DNA of 24,511 bases from positions 1 to 24,511 of the forward strand of contig JADJUP010000025.1 in assembly GCA_016716965.1 (NCBI GenBank). Reading direction: 5' to 3'. Position 1 is the stretch's first letter. Each line of letters opens with the position of its first letter. The stretch comes from Sulfuritalea sp. (GTDB lineage Bacteria; Pseudomonadota; Gammaproteobacteria; Burkholderiales; Rhodocyclaceae). Positions 13,852 through 22,136 of the stretch are shown piece by piece. The notes below the pieces were generated by a model. That model saw only the letters and a list, made by a program, of their open reading frames with translations, was not told the DNA's origin and made no database searches. The position numbers and the translations under genes are program-made.

Positions 13852-16628
13852 GCGCCGCCGGACCGCGATACCTGCACCGCCGTGACCTTGTACTCGGGGC
13901 AGTTGGTGGCCCAGTCGGAGTTCTCCGTGGTGATCACGTTGGCTCCGGACTCGGGGAAGTGGAAAGTGGTATAGACCACGCCCGGCGCCACGCGCTCGGT
14001 CACGGTGGCCGGCAACAGGGTGCGGCCGACGCGCGATTCGACGGCGACGCGGTCGCCCTCGCGGATGCCGCGTTCCTCGGCGTCGTGCGGATGGATCTCC
14101 AGCAGGTCGGCGGCGTAAAAGTCGGTGTTGGCGGTACGGCGCGTCTGCGCCCCGACGTTGTACTGCGAGAGCACGCGGCCGGTGGTCAGCAGCAGCGGGA
14201 AGCGGCGCGTGATCTTTTCGTCGGTCGGCACGTACTGGGTGATCAGGAAGCGGCCCTTGCCGCGGACAAAGCCATCGACGTGCATGGTCGGCGTGCCCTC
14301 GGGCGCGGCCTCGTTGCAGGGCCATTGCAGGCTGCCGTGGATGTCGAGCTTGGCGTAGCTGACGCCGGCGAAGGTCGGCGTCAGGCGCGCGATCTCGTCC
14401 ATGATCTGGCCCGGATGCTCGTAGTGCATCGCGTAGCCCAAGGCCTTGGCCAGCGCCAGCGTGGTTTCCCAGTCGGCCTTGCCCGCCAGCGGCGGCATGA
14501 CGCGGCGCACGCGCGAGATGCGGCGCTCGGCGTTGGTGAAGGTTCCATCCTTTTCGAGGAAGGAGGCGCCGGGCAGGAAGACGTGGGCGTACTTCGCGGT
14601 CTCGTTGAGGAACAGATCCTGCACCACCACGCATTCCATGGCCGACAGCGCGGCCGTGACGTGATGGGTGTCGGGGTCCGATTGCGCCGGGTCTTCGCCC
14701 TGGCAGTAGAGCCCCATGAAGGAACCATCGAGCGCGGCGTCGAGCATGTTGGGGATGCGCAGGCCGGGCTCGGACTGAATTTGTACGCCCCAGTCGCGCT
14801 CGAAGAGTTCGCGCGTCGCCGTGTCCGAGACATGGCGGTAGCCCGGCAGTTCGTGCGGGAAGCTGCCCATGTCGCAGGAGCCCTGCACGTTGTTCTGCCC
14901 GCGCAGCGGATTGACGCCGACGCCCTCGCGGCCGACGTTGCCGGTGGCCATGGCGAGGTTGGCGATGGCGATCACGGCCGTCGAGCCCTGCGAATGTTCG
15001 GTGACGCCCAGCCCGTAGTAGATCGCCGCGTTGCCGCCCGTCGCATACAGCCGGGCCGCGGCGCGCACGGCGGCGGCCGGCACGCCGCTGGCGGCTTCCA
15101 GCGCCTCGGGCGAATTCTCCGCACGCGCGGCGAACTCGCGCCAGTCGGCAAACGCCTTCGCCTCGCAGCGTTCGGCGACGAAGGCCTCGTCGACCAGGCC
15201 CTCGCTGACGATGACATGGGCCATGGCCGAAAGCACGGCGACGTTGGTGCCGGGCCGCAGTTGCAGGTGGTGGGCGGCGCGCACATGCGGCGAGCTGACC
15301 AGGTCGATGGCGCGCGGATCGATCACGATCAGTTGCGCGCCCTCGCGCACCCGGCGCTTGAGGCGCGAGGCGAACACCGGATGGGCGTCGCTCGGATTGG
15401 CGCCGATCACGACGATGACATCGGCCTGCTCGACGGACTTGAAGGTCTGCGTGCCGGCCGATTCGCCCAGGGTCTGCTTGAGCCCGTAGCCGGTCGGCGA
15501 ATGGCAGACGCGGGCGCAGGTATCGACGTTGTTGTTGCCGAAGGCGGCGCGCACCAGCTTCTGCACCAGGTAGTCCTCTTCGTTGGTGCAGCGGCTGGAG
15601 ACGATGGCGCCGATGGAATTGGTGCCGTACTTCGCCTGGATGCGGCGGAATTCGCTCGCGGCGTGGCTCAGCGCCTCCTCCCACGACACCTCGCGCCAGG
15701 GGTCGCTGATCTTCTCCCGGATCATCGGCTTGGTGATGCGGTCGGGGTGGGTGGCGTAGCCCCAGGCGAAGCGGCCCTTGACGCAGGCGTGGCCCTCGTT
15801 GGCGCGGCCTTCGTCGGCCGGCACCATGCGCACCACCTGATTGCCCTTCACCTCGGCACGGAAGCCACAGCCGACGCCACAGTAGGCGCAGGTAGTGGCC
15901 ACGCTGCGTTCTGCCTGGCCCATGTCGATCACGGTCTTCTCGACCAGCGTCGCCGTCGGGCAGGCCTTGACGCAGGCGCCGCAGGAGACGCAGTCGGAAG
16001 CCATGAAGGACTCGCCCTGCCCCGCCGTGACGCGCGAGCCGAAGCCGCGCCCGGTGATGGTCAGCGCGAATGTGCCCTGGGTTTCCTCGCAGGCGCGCAC
16101 GCAGCGGTTGCAGACGATGCACTTGGCCGGGTCGTAGCTGAAATAGGGGTTGGAGTCGTCCTTCGGCGCTTCGGTGAAATGGTTCTCCCCCGGGTTTGCG
16201 TCACTGGTGCCATAACGCACCTCGCGCAGGCCGACCACGCCGGCCATGTCCTGCAGTTCGCAATCGCCGTTGGCGGCGCAGGTCAGGCAATCCAGCGGAT
16301 GGTCGGAGATGTAGAGCTCCATGACGTTGCGGCGCAGCTTCGCCAGTTGCGGCGACTGGGTGCGCACCTTCATGCCGGCTTCGGCCGGCGTGGTGCAGGA
16401 GGACGGGTAGCCCTTGCGCCCCTCGACCTCGACCAGGCACAGGCGGCAGGAGCCGAAGGGCTTGAGCTCCTGGCTGTCGCACAGCTTGGGGATCATCACG
16501 CCGGCGGCGACGGCGGCGCGCAGCAGCGGCGTGCCGGCCGGAACGCTGACGGCGATGCCGTCGATTTCCAAAGTCACCGTATCGCCGGCGCCGACTCTTG
16601 CAAGCTGGATTTCCTGCGGAGCATTCAT
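13848..16628 (-). CDS. fdsA: NAD-dependent formate dehydrogenase, catalytic alpha subunit
   Basis: Oxidises formate to CO2 at a molybdenum (or tungsten) bis-MGD centre in the cytoplasm and sends electrons through iron-sulphur clusters to FdsB. It has 926 residues. N-terminal cluster motifs in order are C50, C61, C64 and C78 ([2Fe-2S]), H110, C114, C117 and C123 (HPLDCLTC), C170, C173, C176 and C180 (CIVCNRCVRAC), C203, C206, C209 and C213 (CVSCGACVKAC), and C237, C240, C244 and C272 at the start of the molybdopterin domain (CAYCGVGC). The metal ligand is C365 in CARVCHSPTG, a cysteine and not selenocysteine, followed by the catalytic H366. The start and stop overlap fdsB and fdsC by four bases each. 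Length and motif set match the Cupriavidus and Rhodobacter FdsA type. Confidence 0.95.
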   Translation of the reverse strand: MNAPQEIQLARVGAGDTVTLEIDGIAVSVPAGTPLLRAAVAAGVMIPKLCDSQELKPFGSCRLCLVEVEGRKGYPSSCTTPAEAGMKVRTQSPQLAKLRRNVMELYISDHPLDCLTCAANGDCELQDMAGVVGLREVRYGTSDANPGENHFTEAPKDDSNPYFSYDPAKCIVCNRCVRACEETQGTFALTITGRGFGSRVTAGQGESFMASDCVSCGACVKACPTATLVEKTVIDMGQAERSVATTCAYCGVGCGFRAEVKGNQVVRMVPADEGRANEGHACVKGRFAWGYATHPDRITKPMIREKISDPWREVSWEEALSHAASEFRRIQAKYGTNSIGAIVSSRCTNEEDYLVQKLVRAAFGNNNVDTCARVCHSPTGYGLKQTLGESAGTQTFKSVEQADVIVVIGANPSDAHPVFASRLKRRVREGAQLIVIDPRAIDLVSSPHVRAAHHLQLRPGTNVAVLSAMAHVIVSEGLVDEAFVAERCEAKAFADWREFAARAENSPEALEAASGVPAAAVRAAARLYATGGNAAIYYGLGVTEHSQGSTAVIAIANLAMATGNVGREGVGVNPLRGQNNVQGSCDMGSFPHELPGYRHVSDTATRELFERDWGVQIQSEPGLRIPNMLDAALDGSFMGLYCQGEDPAQSDPDTHHVTAALSAMECVVVQDLFLNETAKYAHVFLPGASFLEKDGTFTNAERRISRVRRVMPPLAGKADWETTLALAKALGYAMHYEHPGQIMDEIARLTPTFAGVSYAKLDIHGSLQWPCNEAAPEGTPTMHVDGFVRGKGRFLITQYVPTDEKITRRFPLLLTTGRVLSQYNVGAQTRRTANTDFYAADLLEIHPHDAEERGIREGDRVAVESRVGRTLLPATVTERVAPGVVYTTFHFPESGANVITTENSDWATNCPEYKVTAVQVSRSGGA

Positions 16629-18118
16629 GCGAAATCCTCCGGAAAGTGATTCAGCGCCGACAGCACCGGAATCGGCGTCATGCTGCCCATGGCGCAGGCC
16701 GAGCCCTGCACCATGGTCTCGCAGAGGTCTTCCAGCAAGTCGATCTGCGCGCGATCACCGGCGCGGATGCGGTCGATGACCTCGACGCCGCGCGTCGAGC
16801 CGATGCGGCAGGGCGTGCACTTGCCGCAGGATTCGATGGCGCAGAACTTCATCGCGTAGCGCGCCTGCTTCGCCATGTCCACCGTGTCGTCGAAGGCGAC
16901 GATGCCGCCGTGGCCGAGGCCGGCGCCGATCGCGGCAAAGGCCTCGTAATCCAGCGGCGTGTCGAATTGCGCCTCCGGCAGGTAGGCGCCCAGCGGCCCG
17001 CCGACCTGCACCGCGCGCAGCGGCCGGCCCGAACGCGAGCCGCCGCCGAAGTCGTAAAGCAGCTCGCGCAAGGTCAGGCCGAATGGCACTTCGACCAGGC
17101 CGCCGTGGCGGATGTTGCCGGCCAGCTGGAAGGGCAAGGTGCCGCGCGAGCGCCCGATGCCGAGGTCGCGATAGGCCGCCGCGCCACCGGCGAGGATGTC
17201 GGGCACGCTGGCCAGGGTGATCACGTTGTGGATCAGCGTCGGCCGGCCGAACAGGCCTTCGATCGCCGGCAGCGGCGGCTTGGAGCGGACGATGCCGCGC
17301 CTGCCTTCGAGGCTTTCCAGCAGCGCCGTCTCTTCGCCGCAGACGTAGGAGCCGGCGCCCTTGCGCACCTCGACATGGAAGCCGCCGAGGAAATCGCCCG
17401 CCGCGGCCAGGGCCGCCTGCAGCGCGGCAATGGCATGCGGGTATTCGGAACGCACGTAGATGTAGCCGCGGTTGGCGCCGACCGCAAGACCCGCGATGGC
17501 CATGCCTTCGAGCAGGCAGAAGGGGTCGCCCTCCATCAGCATGCGATCGGAGAAGGTGCCGGAATCGCCCTCGTCGGCATTGCACACCACGTACTTCTGC
17601 GTCGCCGCGGCGTCATGCACGGTGCGCCACTTGATGCCGGCGGGAAAGGCCGCGCCGCCGCGCCCGCGCAGGCCGGAATCGGCGATGGCCTGGACGATCG
17701 CGGCCGGCGCCATGGCGCGCGCCCGGCGCAGGCCCTCGCCGCCGCCACGCGCGACGTAATCGGTCAGCGAGCGCGGATCGACCACGCCGAGGCGGCGCGA
17801 GACCCGGCGCTGCTGGCGCGCCAGCCAGGGAATCTGCTCGGTCGGCCCGAGTCGCAGCGGGTGTTCGCCGCCGGCGAGAAAGTTCGCCGCAAACAGGCCG
17901 CCGACCACATCAACCGTCACCGGGCCGTAGGCGATGCGCCCCTCCGGCGTCACCACTTCCACCAGAGGTTCCCGCCAGACCATGCCGCGCGTACCGTTGC
18001 GGATCAGGCGCAATTCGATGCCGCGCGCCGCCGCCCCGGCCATGATCGCCTCGGCCACCGCGTCGGCGCCGAGGGCCAGCGCTGCGGCATCGCCCGGAAC
18101 ATAGACCGTGGTCCTCAT
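16625..18118 (-). CDS. fdsB: NAD-dependent formate dehydrogenase, beta subunit (NuoF-like, FMN/NADH site)
   Basis: Takes electrons from FdsA and reduces NAD+ at an FMN site. ATG 18118 gives 497 residues. A longer frame starting at 18232 would run into fdsG and is rejected. An N-terminal thioredoxin-like region of about 95 residues precedes the NuoF core. The flavin and nucleotide motifs are GRGGAAFPAGIKW (about 152-164), NADEGDSGTF (180-189) and GSYVCGEETALLES (256-269). The C-terminal [4Fe-4S] ligands are C431, C434 and C437 (ESCGKCTPC) and C475. It overlaps fdsG and fdsA by four bases at each end, so the subunits are probably made in step. Confidence 0.94.
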   Translation of the reverse strand: MRTTVYVPGDAAALALGADAVAEAIMAGAAARGIELRLIRNGTRGMVWREPLVEVVTPEGRIAYGPVTVDVVGGLFAANFLAGGEHPLRLGPTEQIPWLARQQRRVSRRLGVVDPRSLTDYVARGGGEGLRRARAMAPAAIVQAIADSGLRGRGGAAFPAGIKWRTVHDAAATQKYVVCNADEGDSGTFSDRMLMEGDPFCLLEGMAIAGLAVGANRGYIYVRSEYPHAIAALQAALAAAGDFLGGFHVEVRKGAGSYVCGEETALLESLEGRRGIVRSKPPLPAIEGLFGRPTLIHNVITLASVPDILAGGAAAYRDLGIGRSRGTLPFQLAGNIRHGGLVEVPFGLTLRELLYDFGGGSRSGRPLRAVQVGGPLGAYLPEAQFDTPLDYEAFAAIGAGLGHGGIVAFDDTVDMAKQARYAMKFCAIESCGKCTPCRIGSTRGVEVIDRIRAGDRAQIDLLEDLCETMVQGSACAMGSMTPIPVLSALNHFPEDFA

Positions 18119-18558
18119 TGTTCCGACTCCAGCCGCGCCAGCAGGGCGTCGAACTTGGCCGGCGTCATCGCCGCATGGAGCTGCGTATCGTCGACCTGCA
18201 CCGCCGGACCGCAGGCGCACAGGCCCAGGCAATACACCGGTTCCAGCGTCACCTCGCTGCCGGCCAGCCGTGTCCGCGCGTGCTCGGCCAGAGCCTCACC
18301 GCCCACCGCCTGGCAGGCCTCGGCGCAGCAGACGCGTACCACGTGGCGGCCCGCCGGCTCCTGGCGGAAGTGGTGGTAGTAGCTGATCACGCCATGCACT
18401 TCGGCGCGCGACAGGTTCAGTGCGGTGGCGATCACCGGAACGGTCTGCGGCGGGATGAAGCCGACGGCCTCCTGGATTTCATGAAGCACGGGCAGCAACG
18501 CGCCCGGCTGTTCGCGATGCGCGTGAAGGATGCGACCGAGGATGGCGTTCGTGTCCAT
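18115..18558 (-). CDS. fdsG: NAD-dependent formate dehydrogenase, gamma subunit (NuoE-like, [2Fe-2S])
   Basis: A thioredoxin-fold [2Fe-2S] subunit that works with FdsB at the NAD-reducing end. It has 147 residues from ATG 18558. NuoE-type ligands are visible as C77 and C82 (CCAEAC) and C110 and C114 (CLGLC), with the CGPAVQVDD segment after them. The early region, LLPVLHEIQEAVGFIP followed by EVHGVISYYHHF, is typical of NuoE/HoxE/FdsG. It is the first structural gene of the fds operon and starts 52 bases after the lysR stop, with only a weak GGCGGGG ribosome site. Confidence 0.93.
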   Translation of the reverse strand: MDTNAILGRILHAHREQPGALLPVLHEIQEAVGFIPPQTVPVIATALNLSRAEVHGVISYYHHFRQEPAGRHVVRVCCAEACQAVGGEALAEHARTRLAGSEVTLEPVYCLGLCACGPAVQVDDTQLHAAMTPAKFDALLARLESEQ

Positions 18559-18610
18559 CCCGCTTTGTACCCCGCCCGCCTGAAAAGCGAAAGCGGGAAA
18601 TAGCGAAGGC

Positions 18611-19513
18611 CTATGCAGGTTTCTCGAACGTCTCCGCCAGCGCCCGGGCTTCCGCCACCAGCGCGGCGACCATCGGCGGTTGCGGATCGCGCGCCAGGGT
18701 GACGAGCCCCGTGGCCCAATCGACGGCCGGTTCGACCAGTTCGATGGCGATCACCCCGGGCGGCGTACCGACCTGTTCCAGCACCGCACGCGGCACGATG
18801 GAGGACCAGTGGCCGGACGCAACGTGGGCGAGGATGCTGATGATGGAGTTGGTCTCCAGCATTGCCGTGGCGTCAGCGCCGACTTTCGCGAACACGGCAT
18901 CGATGGTCTTGCGGTTCTGCATGTCGGGGGTCAGCAGGGCCAGCGGCGCCGTGGCCGCCTCGGCCCAGCTCACGCTGTCGCGCCCGGCGAAACGGCCGCT
19001 GGCGCCGGTCAGCAGCACATGGCGTTCGTGCCAGATCGGTACGATATCCAGCCCGGCGGCCTGCGCCGACTCGACATAGACGATGCCGGCATCGAGTTCG
19101 AAGCGGCGCAGTCGGGCGAGGATCTCGTCGGTCGCCAGCGACAGCACCTCGGCCGTGACATGGGCATGGCGCCGGGCGAAGGACGAGGTCAGCGCTGCCA
19201 CCACGGTCAGCGCTGTCGGGATCACGCCCAGGCGCAAGCGGCCGGTGAGCCCATCGCGCAGGCTGGCCAGTTCCTGCTTGAGGCCCTCGGCACTGGCGGC
19301 CATGCGCTGGGCGTACTCGACCACGCTGCGGCCCTCGGGGGTCAGCCCGGCAAACTGCTTGCCGCGTTCGACCACGGCGATGCCGAGCTCGGTTTCGAGG
19401 TCGCGGATCGCCGCCGAGAAGGTCGAGGGCGAGACATGGCAGGCCGCCGCCGCGCGGCCGAAATGCTTCTCGCGCGCCAGGGCGATCAGGTAGAGGTACT
19501 TGCGCGAGATCAC
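18611..19513 (-). CDS. LysR-family transcriptional regulator, probable fds regulator
   Basis: A 300-residue LysR regulator starting at GTG 19513. The N-terminal winged helix-turn-helix is clear (HFGRAAAACHVSPSTFSAAIRDLE, residues about 17-40), followed by the linker helix and a substrate-binding-protein-like effector domain (GRLRLGVIPTALTVVAALT from about 89). It lies directly upstream of fdsG in the same direction, 52 bases away, so it most likely controls the formate dehydrogenase operon, as a LysR protein (FdsR) does in Cupriavidus. That link is from context. Its start overlaps the stop of the upstream coiled-coil gene by four bases (GTGA), so it is probably translated from the same message. 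Confidence 0.88.
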   Translation of the reverse strand: MISRKYLYLIALAREKHFGRAAAACHVSPSTFSAAIRDLETELGIAVVERGKQFAGLTPEGRSVVEYAQRMAASAEGLKQELASLRDGLTGRLRLGVIPTALTVVAALTSSFARRHAHVTAEVLSLATDEILARLRRFELDAGIVYVESAQAAGLDIVPIWHERHVLLTGASGRFAGRDSVSWAEAATAPLALLTPDMQNRKTIDAVFAKVGADATAMLETNSIISILAHVASGHWSSIVPRAVLEQVGTPPGVIAIELVEPAVDWATGLVTLARDPQPPMVAALVAEARALAETFEKPA

Positions 19514-20223
19514 TGGTTCGCCGCCGCTGCGGCGCGCCGCGCCTCGGCGGCCGCCTTTTCCGCCTCGCGGTATTTGCGCTGTGTCTCGTAGTCGCGCTCG
19601 CGCTGTTCGATCTTCTGCACCTTCTCCGCATGCTTGCGCCTGCGCTCGGCGGCCTTGCGCGCATTCTCCGGCGCGGCAGCCGCGCGCCGGGCTTCCTCAC
19701 GGCTGCGCTCCTCGACCTTGCGCTGCCGGGCTTCACGCTCTTCGTTTGCCTTGGCGCGCCTGCTTTCCAGCTTGGACTGCGCCTCGGCCTGGCGGCGCTC
19801 GCGTTCGACAGTGCGAGCGGCCTCCTCTTCCCGATGTCGCTCGATTCTGGACTGCTTGTTCGCCGCTTCCGCAGGCGCGGCGGCGGCGCGCTGCGCCTCC
19901 TTTTCCGCCACCCTGGCCTGGCGCGCTTCGCGCTCGACGCGATAGCTTTCCTTGCGGATCGCCTCCGCTTCGCGCCCCGCCGCAGCGCGGCGTTCCTTCG
20001 CTGCCGTCATGCAACCGATGGCGACCATGCGCGTGCTGCAATCGGCCTTGTCTTCGAGATAGCGACGCTCGGCGGCATCGCGCATTGCCTTGGCGCGCGC
20101 CCTTTCGGCCACGGCGTTCTCCACCGTGATGGTCGGCGGCGGCGCAACGGCCTGCGCCCGCGCTACAACCGGGGCAAGCAGCATCGGCAGGAGGAGCATT
20201 GGGAGAAAAAGTCGGGGAGCCAT
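19510..20223 (-). CDS. Predicted exported coiled-coil protein, Ala/Arg/Glu rich
   Basis: A 237-residue protein from ATG 20223 (a GTG three bases upstream is possible). It has a signal peptide, LFLPMLLLPMLLAPVVARAQA, then a short proline stretch. Next comes a segment with two cysteines (DCSTRMVAIGC) that could form a disulphide in the periplasm. From about residue 70 to the end it is one long, highly charged helix of repeated AEARR/EREARQ-type heptads, predicted coiled coil. I do not recognise a functional family. Its stop overlaps the lysR start by four bases. No clear promoter or ribosome site is visible, though TATATT on the minus strand near 20246-20251 could be a -10. Why an exported coiled coil should be coupled to a LysR gene is unclear. 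Confidence 0.65.
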   Translation of the reverse strand: MAPRLFLPMLLLPMLLAPVVARAQAVAPPPTITVENAVAERARAKAMRDAAERRYLEDKADCSTRMVAIGCMTAAKERRAAAGREAEAIRKESYRVEREARQARVAEKEAQRAAAAPAEAANKQSRIERHREEEAARTVERERRQAEAQSKLESRRAKANEEREARQRKVEERSREEARRAAAAPENARKAAERRRKHAEKVQKIEQRERDYETQRKYREAEKAAAEARRAAAAANQ

Positions 20224-20297
20224 CACGGAACGCAGCTTAGCGTGAAATATAGCGTCGGAGCGCGATGTGCTATCGAGCGCAGCGAGCCAATCAGGAA

Positions 20298-20313
20298 CCC
20301 CCCGCGAGGGGGG
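20298..20313. repeat. C6/G6 hairpin with GCGA tetraloop
   Basis: CCCCCC at 20298-20303 pairs with GGGGGG at 20308-20313 around a GCGA tetraloop, an unusually stable GNRA-type loop. It sits in the divergent spacer between the coiled-coil gene and the flavoprotein gene and is followed by more G-runs (GGGGGGCGGGCG) to about 20330. Confidence 0.6.
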
Positions 20314-20338
20314 CGAAGGGGGGCGGGCGTTAAAGAAG

Positions 20339-20389
20339 GGCTGGCTTTCATGATGCGGGGTAATGTTTCCCGCATCATGAAAGCCAGCC
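20339..20389. repeat. Perfect 21-bp inverted repeat with 9-base loop
   Basis: Arms at 20339-20359 and 20369-20389 are exact reverse complements, enclosing a nine-base loop (GTAATGTTT). No T tract follows, so this is not a standard terminator. The size and intergenic place fit a palindromic dispersed repeat (REP or small MITE-like), but a second copy is not present in this window. It could also act in the leader of the flavoprotein gene, which starts at 20521. Confidence 0.75.
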
Positions 20390-20520
20390 GGTTCGACACG
20401 CGTTTGCCATGCCCGGACGACGACGGATTCGGGCTAAACTCCAAAAGAACAACATGAGGAGCCCGGCCTCGAATCCACGGATGGCCGGTCGCTGCGTTAC
20501 CCAGCTTCGAGGAAAGCGAC

Positions 20521-22117
20521 GTGAGCGAAGTCATCATCATCGGCGGCGGCATCGCCGGCATCTGCGCCGCGCTGGAACTGCTCGACGCCGGGCGCAAGGT
20601 ACTTCTCCTGGACCGCGACAAGGCCGAGAATTTCGGCGGCCTGGCCAGGGAAAGTTTCGGCGGCATCTTCCTCGTCGGCACGCCGGAACAGCGTCGCGCC
20701 GGCATCCGCGACACGCCGCAACTGGCGCTGGCCGACTGGCGCGCCTTCGGCGAACTCGATCCCGCCGACCACTGGCCCAATGCCTGGGCCGAGGCCTACA
20801 CGCATCGCTGCCACGACGACGTCGGCCTCTGGCTGCGCGCGCGCGGCGTCGGTTTCGTGCCGGCGCCGCACTGGGTCGAACGCGGTTTGTTCACGCCCGG
20901 CAATTCGGTGCCGCGTTTCCACATCGTCTGGGGCACCGGGCGCGAACTGGCCCTGCGCCTGATCGCCACGCTGGAAAATCATCCGCGCCGGGCGAACCTG
21001 GAGATCCGCTTCGGCCAGCGCGTCGAGGCATTGTTGACCGGCAATGGCGCCGTCACCGGCTGCCGCGGCGTCGGCGAGGACGACGGCAAGCCCTTCGAAC
21101 TGACGGCCGGCTGCGTGATCGTCGCCGCCGGCGGCTTCAACGGCAACATCGAGCGCGTGCGCCAGCACTGGCACCGCGACTGGAAGTCGCCGCCGCCGGT
21201 GATCCTCAACGGCTCGCACCGCTACGCCGACGGCCGCCTGCATGACGCGGTGAGCGCGGCCGGCGGCCATCTCACCCATCTCGATGCGATGTGGAACTAC
21301 GCGGCCGGGGTGCATCACCCGCAGCCGCGCAAGCCCGGACACGGGCTTTCCATCGTGCCGCCGCGCTCGGCGCTGTGGCTCGACTGGCGCGGCCGGCGCA
21401 TCGGGCCGATGCCGCTGGTGACGGGCTTCGACACGCGCGACCTGGTGGCCCAGGTCTGCGCCACCGAGCGCCAGTACTCCTGGCAGTTGATGAACAAGGC
21501 CATCGCCATCAAGGAACTCGCCGTTTCCGGCGCCGAGCACAATCCCTCGATCCGCGACATGAAGAAGCTCGCCTTCCTGCGCGACCTGCTCTTCGGCAAC
21601 AAGTGGCTTTACGAGGAGATGACCGGCAAGTGCAAGGACTTCGTGGTCGGCCGCGACCTGCCGGAACTGGTGGAAAAAATGAACGCGTTGCAGGGCGACG
21701 ATGCCGTGAGCCTGGCCGAGATCCGCGCCGCGACGGAAATCTACGACGCCCAGATCGACCGCGGCCAGACCTTTCCACAACGACGAGCAACTGCGGCGCA
21801 TCGCCTACGTGCGCCACTGGAAGGGCGACCGCCTGCGCACCTGCAAGTTCCAGAAGATCCTCGACCCGAAGGCCGGGCCGCTGCTCGCGGTGCGCGAATT
21901 CATCATCAGCCGCAAGAGCCTGGGCGGGATTCAAACCGACCTGCAATGCCGCGTGCTCGACGCCGGCGGCCGGGCGATCCCCGGCCTTTACGCGGCGGGC
22001 GAAGCCGCCGGCTTCGGCGGCGGCGGCATGCACGGCCTGCGCGCGCTGGAAGGCAGCTTCCTCGGCGGCTGCATCCTCAGCGGACGGCTCGCCGGACAGG
22101 CCGCCGCATCCGCATGA
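20521..22117 (+). CDS. FAD-binding dehydrogenase (fumarate reductase / ketosteroid-dehydrogenase-like flavoprotein), one frameshift
   Basis: A flavoprotein of the succinate dehydrogenase/fumarate reductase/KstD superfamily. GTG 20521 follows GAGGAAAG. The N-terminus VIIIGGGIAGICAALELL (G8, G10, G13) is the FAD Rossmann loop, CVIVAAGGFNGN is a mid-chain flavin segment, and the C-terminal GLYAAGEAAGFGGGGMHG is the second FAD contact. The reading frame breaks at TTT in 21772-21774. Removing one T restores a continuous product of 531 residues ending at 22117 (FHNDEQLRRIAYVRHWKGD onward). As written the frame runs on to 22140 with an Arg-rich nonsense tail lacking the C-terminal FAD segment. This is either a recent mutation or a one-base sequence error. 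The TPP enzyme gene begins 19 bases later. The substrate is unknown. Confidence 0.82.
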
Positions 22118-22136
22118 CATCACTGGAGAACCCGAC

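Noticed and set aside
13060..16122. 1020-codon minus-strand open frame through fdsA and fdsC
   Set aside because: Out of frame with fdsA for most of its length and Arg-rich. Only the last part coincides with the real fdsC frame, whose start is ATG 13851.
13959..16649. 896-codon plus-strand open frame
   Set aside because: It lies exactly antisense to fdsA. Its product is a His, Arg, Gly, Val and Ala-rich shadow with no family features, and fdsA has all cluster and active-site motifs.
16598..18379. 593-codon plus-strand frame opposite fdsB and fdsG
   Set aside because: Antisense shadow in GC-rich DNA, since both minus-strand genes are clearly real.
21291..22136. Long N-terminal extension of the TPP enzyme frame
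   Set aside because: The extension is an Arg-rich out-of-frame reading of the flavoprotein gene. The family start MKKTGAWIAVRALEALG and a ribosome site fix ATG 22137.
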